Of a stretch of 64,000 nt of DNA, positions 28,089 through 39,139 are shown piece after piece. Source of the stretch: Pythium myriotylum (taxonomy: Eukaryota; Oomycota; Peronosporomycetes; Pythiales; Pythiaceae). Below the pieces are notes generated by a model. It saw only the letters and a list, made by a program, of their open reading frames with translations. It was not told where the DNA came from and made no database searches. The translations under genes and the position numbers were made by a program. Every line of letters begins with the position of its first letter. Within the stretch, counting starts at the first letter, position 1. The stretch is taken from positions 1,488,001 through 1,552,000 of the forward strand of contig JALJCQ010000026.1 in the NCBI GenBank assembly GCA_023091665.1, in the 5' to 3' direction.

Positions 28089-29939
28089 CTACTTGGTCTC
28101 GGCAATGCTCTGGCGCGAGGCGACCGAGTCCTTGCCGTCGAGCAGCAAGTCGTTGTCCGTCGTCTCCGAGTCCATGCCGAAGTTCATCTTCTTCATGGTG
28201 ATCACGAACGCGATGAGGTTCACGACACTGACGGCGCCCATGGTGAAGTACATGTACTCGAGGTTGTCCTTGTTCAGGTCGTCGTACTTGATGTACGGCT
28301 TGAACATGATCGTGAACGCCGACGTGAGCGACGAGCCCATCGAGGACATGAGCAAGTTCACGGCCATCGAGGTACTCTTGAGCGAGAGCGGCACGTTCGA
28401 GTAGAAGACGTCGTAGGCCGTGACGTTGATCAAGCACTCGGCGAGCGCGATGAACACGTACATGGGGATCGCAGCAGCCCAGTAGATGTCGTTCATCGGC
28501 TGGTCACTGCCGTCATCGAGGATCGGCGAGCCGTCAGCGCGCTGGAGCGGGCCGGCGTTACGGCGGATGATCTCGAAGATACCCGACCAGAAGAGGCCGA
28601 TGATGGCGACGATGAGACCGGCAGTGGCCTTGCCGAACTGCGACGGACGCTTGCCAAACTTGCGCGTGTACCATGGGTAGACTACCGAGTCGAGCAGCGG
28701 GATGCAGATGACGATCACGATCGGGTCGAAGACACCAAGCATGGCACCGGGCACCTGGCTGTTGTCCGGGTGGCTCGTGGACCAACGCAAGTCGCACTGC
28801 TGCGTGATCGACTGGAAGTTGGCGTCCGTCTGGTCGTACGCGGCCTGCCAGATGATCGTGTAGGCCGCGAACGGGAAGCAGCGGAAGAGCTTCTTGTAGC
28901 CCTCGACGCTCTCGTCGTCGAACTTGCCGCCTTGCGAGACCTTGGCGCCGTCAATGAACGACGTGTCGCCACCGATGATGACCCACGCGATGATGCCCAC
29001 GAGCACAGCGGCGGCCGAGAGGTACGAGAAGGCCTCGCCCGTGTGGCCCTTGTCGGCCGTGAACGCGGCGATGATGTTGATGAAGACCGAGGCGATCATG
29101 ATGATCGAGCCAAAAAGAAGGATGTAGCCCTTGTAGTGGACACGCGGCGCGTGGAAGAAGAGACGCACGAGCGTCGAGATCGAGCGATCCTGCGGCTGCT
29201 GGAAGACGTAGCGCTTGGTACCGGCGATGAAGCTGGCAATAGCGAAGAGCATGACAACGGCACAGATCAAGTAGGTGGCGAAGTAGCCATACTCCTTGGA
29301 GATGAGGCTCGAGCCGTTGACACAGAGGTACGAGAGGTAGCCGTACGAAAAGGCGGCGCCGAAGTTGACACAGAAGTAAAAGTAGCTGAAGTACGTGTCC
29401 TTGAGCTTGACTTCCTTGGGGTCGCGCGGGTCGAACTGGTCGGCGCCGAACGTGATGACGTTCGACTTGATGGCTCCAGTGCCGATACCGATACCGAGGT
29501 AGAGACCGATGATGAAGATGACTTCACCGGCCGTCTTGTGCGAGTAGACGTTCGGGTGCGCCGCGATGGCCACGAGGAAGTCGCCGATGCAGTACCAGAT
29601 GCCGAACGTGAGGATCGTGCGGTATCGCCCCCACTTTTCATCGGCGAGGTAGGCGCCGAAGAGCGGCGACATGTAACAGATCGACGTCCAGGTCGACTTG
29701 AGTGCACTGGACGAGACGACGCTCCACTTGAAGCGCGACTGCATAAAGTTCTTGAGACCTTGGTTGATACCGTAGTAACTGAGACGCTCCGAGAGCTCCA
29801 TCATGAGGATGAAGAGCGTGACCTGGAGCAGCACGTTGTGGAACTTGCGCGGGCGGTTGTCCCACACGGCGCTCACGTAGGGCGCCACGTCGGGCGTCGA
29901 GAGCCCCGGCGTCTTGATGGGCGTGCCCTTGGACGACAT
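28089..29939 (-). CDS. POT/PTR (NPF-type) proton-coupled transporter, 616 aa
   Basis: From ATG 29939 (MSSKGTPIKTPG...) the protein has about 12 hydrophobic segments in the POT family layout. 'MMELSERLSYYGIN' near residue 50 matches the family motif ExxER(F/L)xYYG, which helps couple protons to transport. 'YLADEKWGRYRTI' and 'IGIGTGAIKSNVITFGADQF' match further conserved regions. Family members carry di- and tripeptides or nitrate with H+. The C-terminal segments include 'LAECLINVTAYDVFYSNVP'. A core-promoter match at 29957-29972 supports the start; the frame is open further upstream to 30386, but that part lacks similarity. The substrate (peptide or nitrate) is not decided by sequence. Confidence 0.93.
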   Translation of the reverse strand: MSSKGTPIKTPGLSTPDVAPYVSAVWDNRPRKFHNVLLQVTLFILMMELSERLSYYGINQGLKNFMQSRFKWSVVSSSALKSTWTSICYMSPLFGAYLADEKWGRYRTILTFGIWYCIGDFLVAIAAHPNVYSHKTAGEVIFIIGLYLGIGIGTGAIKSNVITFGADQFDPRDPKEVKLKDTYFSYFYFCVNFGAAFSYGYLSYLCVNGSSLISKEYGYFATYLICAVVMLFAIASFIAGTKRYVFQQPQDRSISTLVRLFFHAPRVHYKGYILLFGSIIMIASVFINIIAAFTADKGHTGEAFSYLSAAAVLVGIIAWVIIGGDTSFIDGAKVSQGGKFDDESVEGYKKLFRCFPFAAYTIIWQAAYDQTDANFQSITQQCDLRWSTSHPDNSQVPGAMLGVFDPIVIVICIPLLDSVVYPWYTRKFGKRPSQFGKATAGLIVAIIGLFWSGIFEIIRRNAGPLQRADGSPILDDGSDQPMNDIYWAAAIPMYVFIALAECLINVTAYDVFYSNVPLSLKSTSMAVNLLMSSMGSSLTSAFTIMFKPYIKYDDLNKDNLEYMYFTMGAVSVVNLIAFVITMKKMNFGMDSETTDNDLLLDGKDSVASRQSIAETK

Positions 29940-31372
29940 CTTGGCAGCGGCGAGGCGAATCGAAGAGTGAGCTCGAGAGCAAAGGGGAGAGAGCAAAAGG
30001 GAGAGGAGAGGAGAGACCTCCAGTGGGTCTATGTCGCCGACGAGTGGCCCTCTCTGTTCTCGTGGCGATTGGCTGGAGCGAGGGCCCTTGTGAACGTCTA
30101 CTAAAGAGACCGTCATCACCACCCCTTGACCACTTGCCCTTTGTGAATGGAAGCCGTGCAGCGACAGGCCATGACCGGTCCAAAGGGTGTACATACTGCG
30201 CGCAGAAACGAGCCATCTGGACGGTTTTATCTCCCACGAATGTCCGCATGTTTTGCTGTCTTTTGGGTACGAATGCGGTTTAGTGATGGTTTTAACAGGG
30301 TTAAGACAGGTCGTGAACCAGGGAAACGTGGCCATAGATCCGGTTCCTCTTTTTGTTGGTTTCAACAAACGAGGATGGGTGAACATATCCAGCGTTTTAT
30401 TTTCCTCGTTTTTTGTGTGGTCGTCTGCAGCGCTGAGACATGTGGCTGTTTTTGGTGCTGGCCAGTCTCAGAACGGATCACCAATCACCTCGGAAGTGAA
30501 AAAAAAAATATGCAAAAAAATGCACTCAGAGGAATACACGCCTTTCGTCGACTCTGTTCTCTGCCGAAAAGATCTCGGCTAATCGAGCGAGATGGAATGG
30601 ATCGCCTCCCTTCCGACTCGTTCCTGGGGAGCTTCTCGCTCGTGTTTCTCTCGCTGGTGGTCGCCTGAGCCGAGCCGGTGGCGTGAGGCGAGCCACGCGG
30701 CACCTGATTTGGAAGCCCCCCGCCCATCCTCCATCCTCCTGTTCTCAGTCTTTTCACCCAAAACGCGCTGCGTTTTTCGCTTCGTCGCCAAACACTCTGG
30801 CGCTGGAATGATGCTGGCGAGTGCACGAGAGGAGAGGAGCCGTCGAGATCAGCGAGCCGACCACGCATCCGCAGTCTCACTCACTTGGTGCGTTACAGTA
30901 CAGTATGGACTGAAACCATGAGTCTATGTCTTCCGGCTTGAGAGCGTCTGGGATCGGGACGTGTCGGCAGAGAGCCTTCGCGGGCTTGCTGAGACTCGCA
31001 ACTGAGCGCTGGTGACCAAGCGAATCAGCGACGGCGTCCAGTCTGCGTCACGCGCGCAGACATCAGCACGAATCCCCTTAGTACATTAAGTTAAAGCGCC
31101 CGGCTGTTTACTGTCGGCGTCAAGTGGGACGTGATGCCGCGATTGTGCCCTGCGATCGGCCCGAGCTGTCGTCAACGTGCCTCGCCCGCCAAGACGCATA
31201 CCCTCTCACATCCACCGCCTTTTCTTTCTGTTGGTCTCCTCGTACACGCTCCCTCTCAAAATCTCTTTCGTGGTGGAAGGTGATGATCTCAGATGCCCAT
31301 CCCCCTCTCTCTAGCTGTCAGCAATGGTCTCGTCACGCATGACATTCCATCCACCGTGGCTGCTTCAGCGTG
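29940..31372. other. Intergenic region
   Basis: About 1.4 kb separates the POT gene start from the 3' end of the copper ATPase gene. Frames here are short and lack homology. An A-rich tract lies at 30499-30520. No gene is supported. Confidence 0.5.
29957..29972 (-). promoter_or_regulatory. Oomycete-type core promoter match for the POT gene
   Basis: On the minus strand it reads GCTCACTCTTCGATTC, about 13 of 16 consensus positions. It ends 17 nt before the ATG at 29939, a very short leader. Confidence 0.5.
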
Positions 31373-33781
31373 TCACCGCTCGACGACGGGCGCACGAAAG
31401 CGCTTGAGCAGCAGCGACGAGCCCACGACCGAGACCGACGAGAGCGCCATGGCGGCGCTCGCGGCCATGGGCGGCAGCGTCACGCCCAGCGGCTCCCACG
31501 CGCCGGCCGCGAGTGGGATCAGCAGCGCGTTGTAGCCCACGGCCCACGCAAAGTTCCACTGGATGCGTCGCACGCTCGCGCGCGCGAGCGCCAGCGCCGT
31601 GACCACGTCGGCGAGCTGCGACTTGACCAGCACGACGCGCGCCGTCTCCATCGCGATCTCCGAGCCGGCGCCGACCGCCACGCCCACGTCGGCCTGCGCG
31701 AGCGCCGGCGTGTCGTTGATGCCGTCGCCCACCATGGCCACGACGCCGTGCGCGAGCTGCAGCTTGTGCACGGCCGCGGCCTTGTCGCCAGGGAGCACTT
31801 CGGCCAGCACGCGATCCCGCGGCAGCCCGAGTTGCGCCGCGACGGCCTCGGCCGTGCGCACGTGGTCGCCCGTGAGCATCCAGACGTCGATGTGCATCAC
31901 AGTGCGCAAGTATTCCACGGTTGCGCGTGCATCCGGACGCAGTGTGTCGGCCAGTGCGAGTCGCAAGACACAACGACCATCGACGGCGACGAACACCACG
32001 GTCTCACTTGTCTCGCTTTCGTCGTCACGCGAGAAGCGCGAGAAACCCGCGCACTGCGCTCGCATCCAGTGCTCGTTGCCGACAGCCACGAGGTGCCCAC
32101 GCACGACGCCGCGAAGGCCTCGCCCCGAGATCTCGACGACGTCGCTCGCTGTGTCGCTCTGCTCGCCGACGAAGTTCGCGATCGCGACACTCAGCGGGTG
32201 TTGACTCGCCTTGACGAGCGCACCGACGAGCGAGAGCACGTCGTCTCTGTGCATGGCGTCGTCAACCAGCGAGACGCCAACGACCGCCGGCTTGCCGCAC
32301 GTGAGCGTGCCTGTCTTGTCGAACACGACGGTGGTCACACGACGCGCCATCTCGAGCGCAGCGCCGCCCTTGACGAGCACGCCGAGCCGCGCACCGACGC
32401 CCGTGGCGACCATCACAGCCGTCGGCGTCGCGAGTCCGAGCGCGCAGGGACACGCGACCACGAGCGTCGCGATCGCAAAGTTGAGCGCGAAGACGAACGA
32501 ACCGTCCGTGTGCGGCGTCGAGACGTGGTCGCCAAGCGCTAGCGTGTACCAGACCACGAACGTCACGGCTGCAGCTGAGACCACGAGCGGCACGAGCAGC
32601 GAGGCCACGCGGTCGGCGACTTCCTGGATCGGCGCCTTGGCTGTCTGCGCGTCCTCGACGAGGCGGATGATGTGGCTCAGCATGGTCTCACTGCCGACGC
32701 CCGTGACACGCAGCAGGAAGACGCCGTCGACGTTGACAGTCGCGCCCAGCACGCGGTCGCCGACGACCTTGGGCACGGCACGAGACTCGCCCGTGAGCAT
32801 CGACTCGTCCACAGAGCCTTCGCCCTCGACGACCACGCCGTCAGCTGGGATCGCCGCGCCACGCACGACACGCAGCACGTCGTCGTGCTGCACGAGCTCG
32901 ATGGGGATCTGCTGGTCGGGTCCGCCGGTCTTGCTCACGAGCGTCGCGTGGCGCACCTGCAGTGCGACCAAATGCCGCAGCGCGTCCGAGGTGCGGCCCT
33001 TGGCGATGGCCTCGAGCCACTTGCCCAGTACGACGAAGGCGATGAGCATGGCCGAGGTCATAAACATCTCGCTATCGGCCACGTGGGGCTCGTCGAGCAC
33101 CACCGCGCGCACGATCGAGACCACGCCGTAGACGTACGCGATGGACGAGCCGAGCGAGATGAGGAACGCCATGCCCAGCGCACGAACCCCACGACCTCGA
33201 CGACGACAGCAAGCCTGGAGACTGAACCACGCCTCGCGGTGGAAGCGAGCGCCTGAGAGGAATTGCACGGGCGTCGCGCAGATGAAGACCACGAGCATCA
33301 TCCACGAGACGCCGCGCAGTGCCGGTTTCATGAGCACGTCGTGCGGGCCTGGGATATTGTCAAACACCAGCATGACGATAGCGATGGGCACGGTGAAGAC
33401 GAGCGCGACGAGGAAATCGCGGCGACCGCGGTACTCATCGCGACGTTGGCGAGCGTCAAGCTGTTCGGAAGCCTGCGAGCCGGCTGGTACGAGCGTGGCC
33501 TCGAAGCCGACGTCCTCGACGGCGTCCACGAGCGCACGCAGACGTCCTTCGCGGTCGAGCACGACAGCGGCCTTCTCGGTCGCGACGTTGACACTGGCTG
33601 AGCGCACGCCGTCGACCGACCGCAGCGCGTTCTCGACCGTGTTGGCGCAGTTGCTGCAGGTCATGCCGCTGATGAGCAGCGTCGCATTGAGAGTCTTGGT
33701 TTCATCGACCTGGAGACTCGTGTGGGCCGGCGGCGGCTCGAGAAGCCGCGAGGTGAGCGAGGAAGAACCGAGCGGCGTCAT
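31373..33781 (-). CDS. Copper-transporting P1B-type ATPase, 802 aa
   Basis: The frame has one N-terminal heavy-metal-binding domain with '[18 protein letters not shown]' (metal-binding CxxC near residue 40-43). Transmembrane segments follow, then the actuator loop with TGES (near 329), the membrane CPC metal-entry motif in '[14 protein letters not shown]' (near 445), the phosphorylation site DKTGT (near 487), the [10 protein letters not shown]1B-type HP motif (near 532) and the hinge [16 protein letters not shown] (near 687). Two terminal helices follow. These features define Cu(I)-exporting ATPases (ATP7/CopA-like, P1B-1), which pump copper out of the cytosol or into the secretory pathway. 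Only one HMA domain is present, fewer than in animal ATP7 proteins. ATG 33781 (MTPLGSSS) is chosen; the upstream extension from 33889 translates a (GA)n repeat into Ser-Leu repeats and is unlikely to be coding. Confidence 0.93.
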   Translation of the reverse strand: MTPLGSSSLTSRLLEPPPAHTSLQVDETKTLNATLLISGMTCSNCANTVENALRSVDGVRSASVNVATEKAAVVLDREGRLRALVDAVEDVGFEATLVPAGSQASEQLDARQRRDEYRGRRDFLVALVFTVPIAIVMLVFDNIPGPHDVLMKPALRGVSWMMLVVFICATPVQFLSGARFHREAWFSLQACCRRRGRGVRALGMAFLISLGSSIAYVYGVVSIVRAVVLDEPHVADSEMFMTSAMLIAFVVLGKWLEAIAKGRTSDALRHLVALQVRHATLVSKTGGPDQQIPIELVQHDDVLRVVRGAAIPADGVVVEGEGSVDESMLTGESRAVPKVVGDRVLGATVNVDGVFLLRVTGVGSETMLSHIIRLVEDAQTAKAPIQEVADRVASLLVPLVVSAAAVTFVVWYTLALGDHVSTPHTDGSFVFALNFAIATLVVACPCALGLATPTAVMVATGVGARLGVLVKGGAALEMARRVTTVVFDKTGTLTCGKPAVVGVSLVDDAMHRDDVLSLVGALVKASQHPLSVAIANFVGEQSDTASDVVEISGRGLRGVVRGHLVAVGNEHWMRAQCAGFSRFSRDDESETSETVVFVAVDGRCVLRLALADTLRPDARATVEYLRTVMHIDVWMLTGDHVRTAEAVAAQLGLPRDRVLAEVLPGDKAAAVHKLQLAHGVVAMVGDGINDTPALAQADVGVAVGAGSEIAMETARVVLVKSQLADVVTALALARASVRRIQWNFAWAVGYNALLIPLAAGAWEPLGVTLPPMAASAAMALSSVSVVGSSLLLKRFRAPVVER

Positions 33782-33812
33782 GTTGGAGAGTGAACGAGCC
33801 GAGTCGGCGTTC

Positions 33813-33815
<3 letters not shown>

Positions 33816-33849
<34 letters not shown>
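33816..33849. repeat. (GA)n microsatellite
   Basis: About 17 GA units lie just upstream of the ATPase start, on the plus strand; CT on the coding strand, where it may belong to a pyrimidine-rich 5' leader. Confidence 0.95.
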
Positions 33850-33851
<2 letters not shown>

Positions 33852-33939
33852 CGACCGGGCGAGAGGCTCAACGGGCGCTTCGAAGTCAAGTTGAAGGTGG
33901 TGACGGAGACGAGCGCGTGACCGCCATTGGCTCAGAGGA

Positions 33940-35060
33940 CGAGATGGACCCTTCGTACTGTAAATGCAGCAAAGGCGATGTTATTGCGACGCCAAGAAAG
34001 ACTTCTGTCTACGCCGCAGACCGGCCACGGGGGCCGACAAGGCCATCGGCGGTAGTTGATGCAGTTGCTGAGCCACAAGATTGTGGAGAAAGATGACTTA
34101 GCGGCCGATCTCCTCAGGGAGAGTCTCGCGAGAGTACAAACTGTGTGTCTCCCGTCGTGTGACGCCAGAGTTCGCGGCGTCGCCATTGGCTCGTCAGAAA
34201 ACCCACTCACCTGCGTTGTCGATCGATCGAACTGAGAACCGGCGTTTTGCCCATCAAGGAGAAGCAACTTCGTTGGGAGATGCGTCGTTTCGTCTGGTAC
34301 CGTAGGTTGGCAAAAGGCAATTGTATTCCACGCAACCGACAAGACCAGCCTCTGGAAGTCTCGAGTAGCTTCACATCGACGAACCGAGAACACACGACCG
34401 GGCTGCAACCTCGTTGTGTTATTTCAGAGCCACCAGCATCAAATCTGGCCGTTGAACGCACCGCTCATTTCTCCGTTGAGTAGGCTGGAATGCCTCTCTT
34501 GGTCGGCCATGAGGTTCAGTGCGAGGATTTCCAGGCGCGTTAGGGCTCGGCGTGCACTTGAATTTCCCGGGTCTGCTTGAATTCTAGAATCGCTCGTGGA
34601 GATGGGAGCACTTCAACGCAGAAGAGGAGGACCTTTGTACTGTAAATGCTCCAAAGGCGTTCTTATTGCTGTCTTCGTCCACGAACTTGCCAGCGTCTCG
34701 GTGCAAAATCCTCAGCACAATGCTCCGCAGGGCTGACGGCGCCAGTGTCTCAATGCACAAGTCGCTCCACAAGCCTTTGGAATGGCCATTGAGCTCGATG
34801 TGATCCCGAGTTCTGTCCAGATGTACCGTAGAAACGACGGAAATTGCCGTTGGAATCCGGGATGGGATGCTCGTCATCGGCTCGCCACGTGCCCGTCAGG
34901 TGCGGTCATCAATGTGATTTGATTCGATGGTAAAGGTTGGCGACAGGGTGTCTTACTTTCGTCAGCGAGAGGCGACCGGATGTTGGATGCGTCTTTCGTT
35001 TCGTACTGTAAGTTGGCTCAAGTTTTAACTACTCGGCTGGCTGGCACGTCACGCTACGAG
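33940..35060. repeat. Diverged tandem duplication, units about 0.65-0.7 kb
   Basis: Two stretches share scattered homology in the same order. The words GTACTGTAAATGC...AAAGGCG occur at 33955-33981 and 34633-34659 (offset 678). A GTTTCGT...CTGTA(A/G)(G)TTGGC-like stretch occurs at about 34278 and 34990 (offset about 710). Minus-strand translations around both copies end in similar 'AFxAFTVxR' peptides. They may be decayed copies of a coding unit; the identity is unknown. Confidence 0.5.
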
Positions 35061-36100
35061 TCATTGAGCGCTTCTTCAAGTGGCATCTTCGACGATGCTG
35101 CTCAGTCCGTAGAAGAGATGGGCTTATATTCCGTTCGGCCCTAGCGTGAACAAACTCTGGGTTGAGTTCCAATTCCTTCGCTTGGATTTGTCACCAACGT
35201 CCTCAGTTTCCTTTCTGATCATCTCGAAGCACCGCTGTTTACCCATTGACAAACGAAGCTCGTATGAAGTGAAAGGAGCGTGGTGAAGAAACGCCTCACT
35301 CAGTGGAGACGAATTGATCCGGTGTTCGCAGAATCCTAATCGAGCGTGCGTGCAAGAATCGAGACCACCACGCGATCCTGTCCGTGGATGAAGAGTCGCT
35401 TGATGCACAATAAACCCCCGCCCTGGGGAATTATCAGCCCTCGTGGAGGTCGCAACTTCAAATTGTGCGTGGAAATTCGTCGCTTCCAGATCCCCACATG
35501 GATTTTGAATGGATGACTTGACGGGCGTTCGAACGCGAACAGAAGAGGAGGGTACGAGATCCTTGAGGACTTGAAGCTTGCCACCAGCTTCGTTAAGCTT
35601 GCCAGCGCCTGTTCCTTGTGTCGTCCCGGCTGCTGCTGTCAACCACTAAACACCCCAACTACAGAAACAGCAATAAAGTGTTCTCTGACTGCTTCTAAAA
35701 TGTAGTTTGGCGGCAATTTCGCCAGAGTTGTCGGCATGATCGAGTTGGACTCCGGCGAAGAACGCGTCAGAGGCAAACAGGCCCTAGGCTGGCAGCTGAT
35801 ACAGCGCTTGAAGACATTCAAGCTTCTTCAATGGGTGAACCCGAAGGGAGGCTGATTGCGGATTCCGCGGTGCCCGAGGATCCCATTGCCAGAGAGGGCC
35901 CACTTCAAGAAGCGATGAGGCACCGGCTTTTGTACCGTTGTCGACCGTCTTGTCGCGCCATTTCGACGGCTGAGACTGAGATCAAACAGGATGAGCACGT
36001 CTCTCGCCCGACGCAGTCACCGCTGGTAATCTCGGTCCGGAAGCCTACCGTTTGGTTAAGTGTGTGAAAATCCGCCGAGCAGCTAATGGAAGCCATCAAG

Positions 36101-36228
36101 GAAGGCGTCTACTATATAGTAGACGCCTTCTGTACTGTAGAGTTCGTGTCTCGTATCAATGAAGGCGTCTACTATATAGTAGACACCTTCTGTACTGTAG
36201 AGTTCGTGGTTCTGTATTGTAGAGTTCG
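36101..36228. repeat. 60-bp tandem repeat with 30-bp palindrome
   Basis: Bases 36101-36130 form a perfect 30-bp palindrome (each half is GAAGGCGTCTACTAT read in the respective strand). A second copy with one mismatch lies at 36161-36190, exactly 60 bp later. The shared 3' word CTGTACTGTAGAGTTCGTG follows both, and a third partial copy with one change starts about 36211. Confidence 0.9.
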
Positions 36229-37378
36229 TGTCCTGATGGGTGGGGTTCACTCAAGATTCCCATGCCCACGTCGCCTGTGATTGTGGTCTCCCAGGGTTCG
36301 TCTTCCGTGACTCACGACTCCTGATGGAGGCACGCAGATGCGAAGAAAAAAAAAGTCAAGGACACGAACTAGCCCACTCTCCACACTTTGGGCGTTCCCT
36401 TGAAGCGGTCGTGGAAAGCTGTCGTTTCCAATCGTGGCTTGGTTGAGGTTTCATTTCAACCAAGCCACTGCGTTCTTCGAATTGAGACCGGCGAACAAGA
36501 CGAGGTCACATTTCGCTGCGAGCCAGCTCCGCGTGCTTGACCCGACTGAGATGCATTCGACGCAGACGAAGCGGCTTCGAGCAGTCGGGAACAGATCCCA
36601 GAGCTGTATCAGAACGGTTTCTGTCCAGCAAAGCTTGTGACTGGCGTGGACCGAGTCAGGGAGCCGTCGCCGTGTCGTGAGCTTGCTGGAGCCGTGGATT
36701 ATTCATTCGTGGAGGTCGTCGACAACAGTAGGCACGTCGTGTTAGCCGAAAGCGTGCCTTGTCACATGATGACTCGGATTCAATATGGCAGGTGGACTTG
36801 TCACAGGTCAGCTGGTGTCTGGTATATCGACCCCAATGTCCTGCATCCACTCCGTGATGGACAGCTCCTCTCCATCTCGGATACTTGTCTTCGCTCTCAT
36901 CTCCCACCCAGATGCAGCAATTCGCTCTCGTCGCAATTGCGGAGACCGTCGCTTTCGTCGACAGCCTCACGGTCTCCGATAAATAAAAAAGATCACATGT
37001 GACGGAGAGAGGTCAGGTCCACGTACGTCACAACCAGCCGCGCGAGATCGCACATCTCCGTTGCACTGGGAGAGAGGGAACAGTCAAATTGGCTCGGCCA
37101 AGTGGTCAGTCCGATTGGAAGGCGTGAGACAGACTTGCACTCTCGCCGACAGCAGGTTCGTCGACAGTCGGTCTCTGCACCGAGCGGCGGCCGTTTGATG
37201 TGACGGCACTGGCTCCGGCTCGATTCTGCTGGACGATCTTTCACGTGCGTCCGGCTCGCCGCCAACCACCCACTGTCCCTCCCTTCCCTCTCCTCGGCCT
37301 CTGCATCCGCACAGACAAGCCGCGTTTTGCACATACACCCTGCTGCTACTCACGCCGATTCCGAGTTGTGCCACGCCG

Positions 37379-37394
37379 TCTCACTCGCCGATTC
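37379..37394 (+). promoter_or_regulatory. Inr/FPR-like element of the amino-acid permease gene
   Basis: TCTCACTCGCCGATTC resembles the elements before the Pmp3 genes at 40272 and 50034 (TCTCACTCGGCAAT). It lies 23 nt before the ATG at 37418. Confidence 0.45.
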
Positions 37395-37417
37395 GCTCAC
37401 CCCGGACAAGAGCAGCC

Positions 37418-39139
37418 ATGTCGCTCGTGCACATCTTCCGCACCAAGCCGCTGCGCGTGATTCGCGCCGAGGAGAACTCGCAGGACCTCCCGCGCTCGCT
37501 CTCGCTCTTCGACTTGCTCTGTATCGGCGTGGGCGGCACGGTCGGCAGTGGTATCTTCGCGACGACGGGCGACATCATTTCCCAAACGGCCGGCCCGGCC
37601 GCTGTCATCTCATGGGCGATCGCCGGTGTCATTTGCGTTATCAACGCCTTTGCCTACATGGAGCTCGTGACGCGTGTACCGTCGTCCGGAAGTACCTACG
37701 CGTACGCCTACCACACCCTCGGTGAGCTGCCGGCCGTCATCGCGGCGTGGCTGCTGACGCTCGAGTACGCCATGTCAGGCGCCGGTGTGGCGCGTAGCTG
37801 GGCTGGCAAGATGGAAGACTGGCTCAACGAGGACTATCCCAACCACGACTTCACGTGGCTCAACAAGAAGCACACCAACTTCCTCGCGGCGCTCATCATG
37901 GCGCTGAGCGTGGGTGTTCTCCTCGTGGGTGTGCGCTTCGGCAAGTTCTTCGTCAACACGATCACAGTTATCAAGCTCGCGATCGTCGCGTTCATCATCG
38001 TCGCGGGCTTTGCCTACATGGACTGGGACAACCTCTCGCCGTTCGTGCCTTCGCGTGACCAAGAAGCCAAGGCCTTCGGCGCGCAGGGTATTATCACGGG
38101 CGCGTCGGCCGCCTTCTTCGGCTACGTAGGCTTCGATGAGGTGTGCTGTCTCGCCGCCGAGGCCAAGAACCCCAAGACCGTCATGCCTATCGCGGTCATC
38201 AGCGTCGTGCTCTTGACCATGGCGCTGAGCTGCCTCTCGTCCTTCGTGCTTTCGGGCATGATCGAGTACAAGGATGCCATCAACTTCTCGGCCGGCTTCC
38301 GTAACCAGGGTGCTGAGTGGGCCGCCAAGATTGTCCACGCCGGCGAGACGGCGACCATGCCTGTCGTCGTGCTTATCGCCTTTTTGGCGCAGCCGCGTCT
38401 CAACTACGCGCTCGCGTGCGACGGTCTCATGCCGCAGATCTTCGCCAAGGTCGACGAGAAGGGCAACCTCTTCGTCAACACGATGCTCACGGGCATCCTC
38501 TTCATCATCATCAGCTTCGTCGTGCCCTTCGACACGCTCTGGGATATTGTCAACTTTGGCATTTTCCTCAACTTTGTCATGACCAACTCGTCGCTGCTCG
38601 TTGCGCGTACTCGCAAGGCCTCGCCCAAGAAGGCCCCCATCGCGATCGCGACGCTCGTGGGCTGTGCTGTCATCGCGGCTTTTGTCTACCAGCGCGGCTA
38701 CAACTCGGTTGAGAAGGACGACCGCAGCACGGCCGTGCTCGTGGTCGCCATCCTCTTCCTTGCCGGCTCGATCATCTCGTGCTTCTACATCGCGCTCTAC
38801 TGCCCGCAGGAAGACCTTGAGGCCGATGTCTACCGTGCGCCACTCGTGCCGTTCCTGCCGACCATCGCGATCCTCGCCGACTTTTACATGATGGCACAGC
38901 TCAGCGCGCTCGGCCTCGAGCTCAGTCTCGCCTGGATCGGTGCGGCTATCATCTCGTACTTCGTGTACGGATACGGCAACTCGGCCGGCCGCACGGGCTG
39001 GAGTGCACTGCTGCATTACCTGCCACATCTCTCGGCAAGCCACGACCACCACGACAGCGAGAGCTTCAGCGCCCCCATGCTCGAGGCCAGCTCCATGCTC
39101 TCGCCGCAGGGCAAGGCCAAGCAGCTCCAGCACAAGTAA
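37418..39139 (+). CDS. APC-family amino-acid permease (CAT-like), 573 aa
   Basis: The open frame starts MSLVHIFRTKPLRVI. The first membrane helix bears the APC motif 'GVGGTVGSGIF' (about 35-45), and 'SWAIAGVICVINAFAYMEL' and 'ASAAFFGYVGFDEVC' (about 229-243) follow the cationic amino-acid transporter (CAT/SLC7) pattern. About 14 hydrophobic segments are visible, 'MMAQLSALGLELSLAWIGAA' being one of the last, then a short hydrophilic tail ending KAKQLQHK. Expected role: H+-coupled uptake of amino acids (cationic ones likely) at the plasma membrane. An Inr-like element sits just upstream. No frameshift or intron is needed. Confidence 0.93.
   Translation: MSLVHIFRTKPLRVIRAEENSQDLPRSLSLFDLLCIGVGGTVGSGIFATTGDIISQTAGPAAVISWAIAGVICVINAFAYMELVTRVPSSGSTYAYAYHTLGELPAVIAAWLLTLEYAMSGAGVARSWAGKMEDWLNEDYPNHDFTWLNKKHTNFLAALIMALSVGVLLVGVRFGKFFVNTITVIKLAIVAFIIVAGFAYMDWDNLSPFVPSRDQEAKAFGAQGIITGASAAFFGYVGFDEVCCLAAEAKNPKTVMPIAVISVVLLTMALSCLSSFVLSGMIEYKDAINFSAGFRNQGAEWAAKIVHAGETATMPVVVLIAFLAQPRLNYALACDGLMPQIFAKVDEKGNLFVNTMLTGILFIIISFVVPFDTLWDIVNFGIFLNFVMTNSSLLVARTRKASPKKAPIAIATLVGCAVIAAFVYQRGYNSVEKDDRSTAVLVVAILFLAGSIISCFYIALYCPQEDLEADVYRAPLVPFLPTIAILADFYMMAQLSALGLELSLAWIGAAIISYFVYGYGNSAGRTGWSALLHYLPHLSASHDHHDSESFSAPMLEASSMLSPQGKAKQLQHK

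Larger units (their letters stand above)
33782..37378. other. Gene-poor region, 3.6 kb
   Basis: No gene was recognised. It holds the GA microsatellite, a diverged tandem duplication at about 33940-35060 and the palindromic tandem repeat at 36101-36228. A 172-codon minus-strand frame at 35124-35642 has no recognisable domain and base composition unlike neighbouring genes, so I do not call it. Confidence 0.5.

Noticed and set aside
33782..33889. N-terminal extension of the copper ATPase with Ser-Leu repeats
   Set aside because: It translates a (GA)n microsatellite that is better explained as a pyrimidine-rich 5' leader.
35124..35642. A 172-codon minus-strand gene
   Set aside because: No recognisable domain, no core promoter, and composition unlike the surrounding genes.
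36101..36228. A CRISPR-like array
   Set aside because: Only two full units with palindromic repeats and the same spacer-like part; eukaryotic nuclear context.
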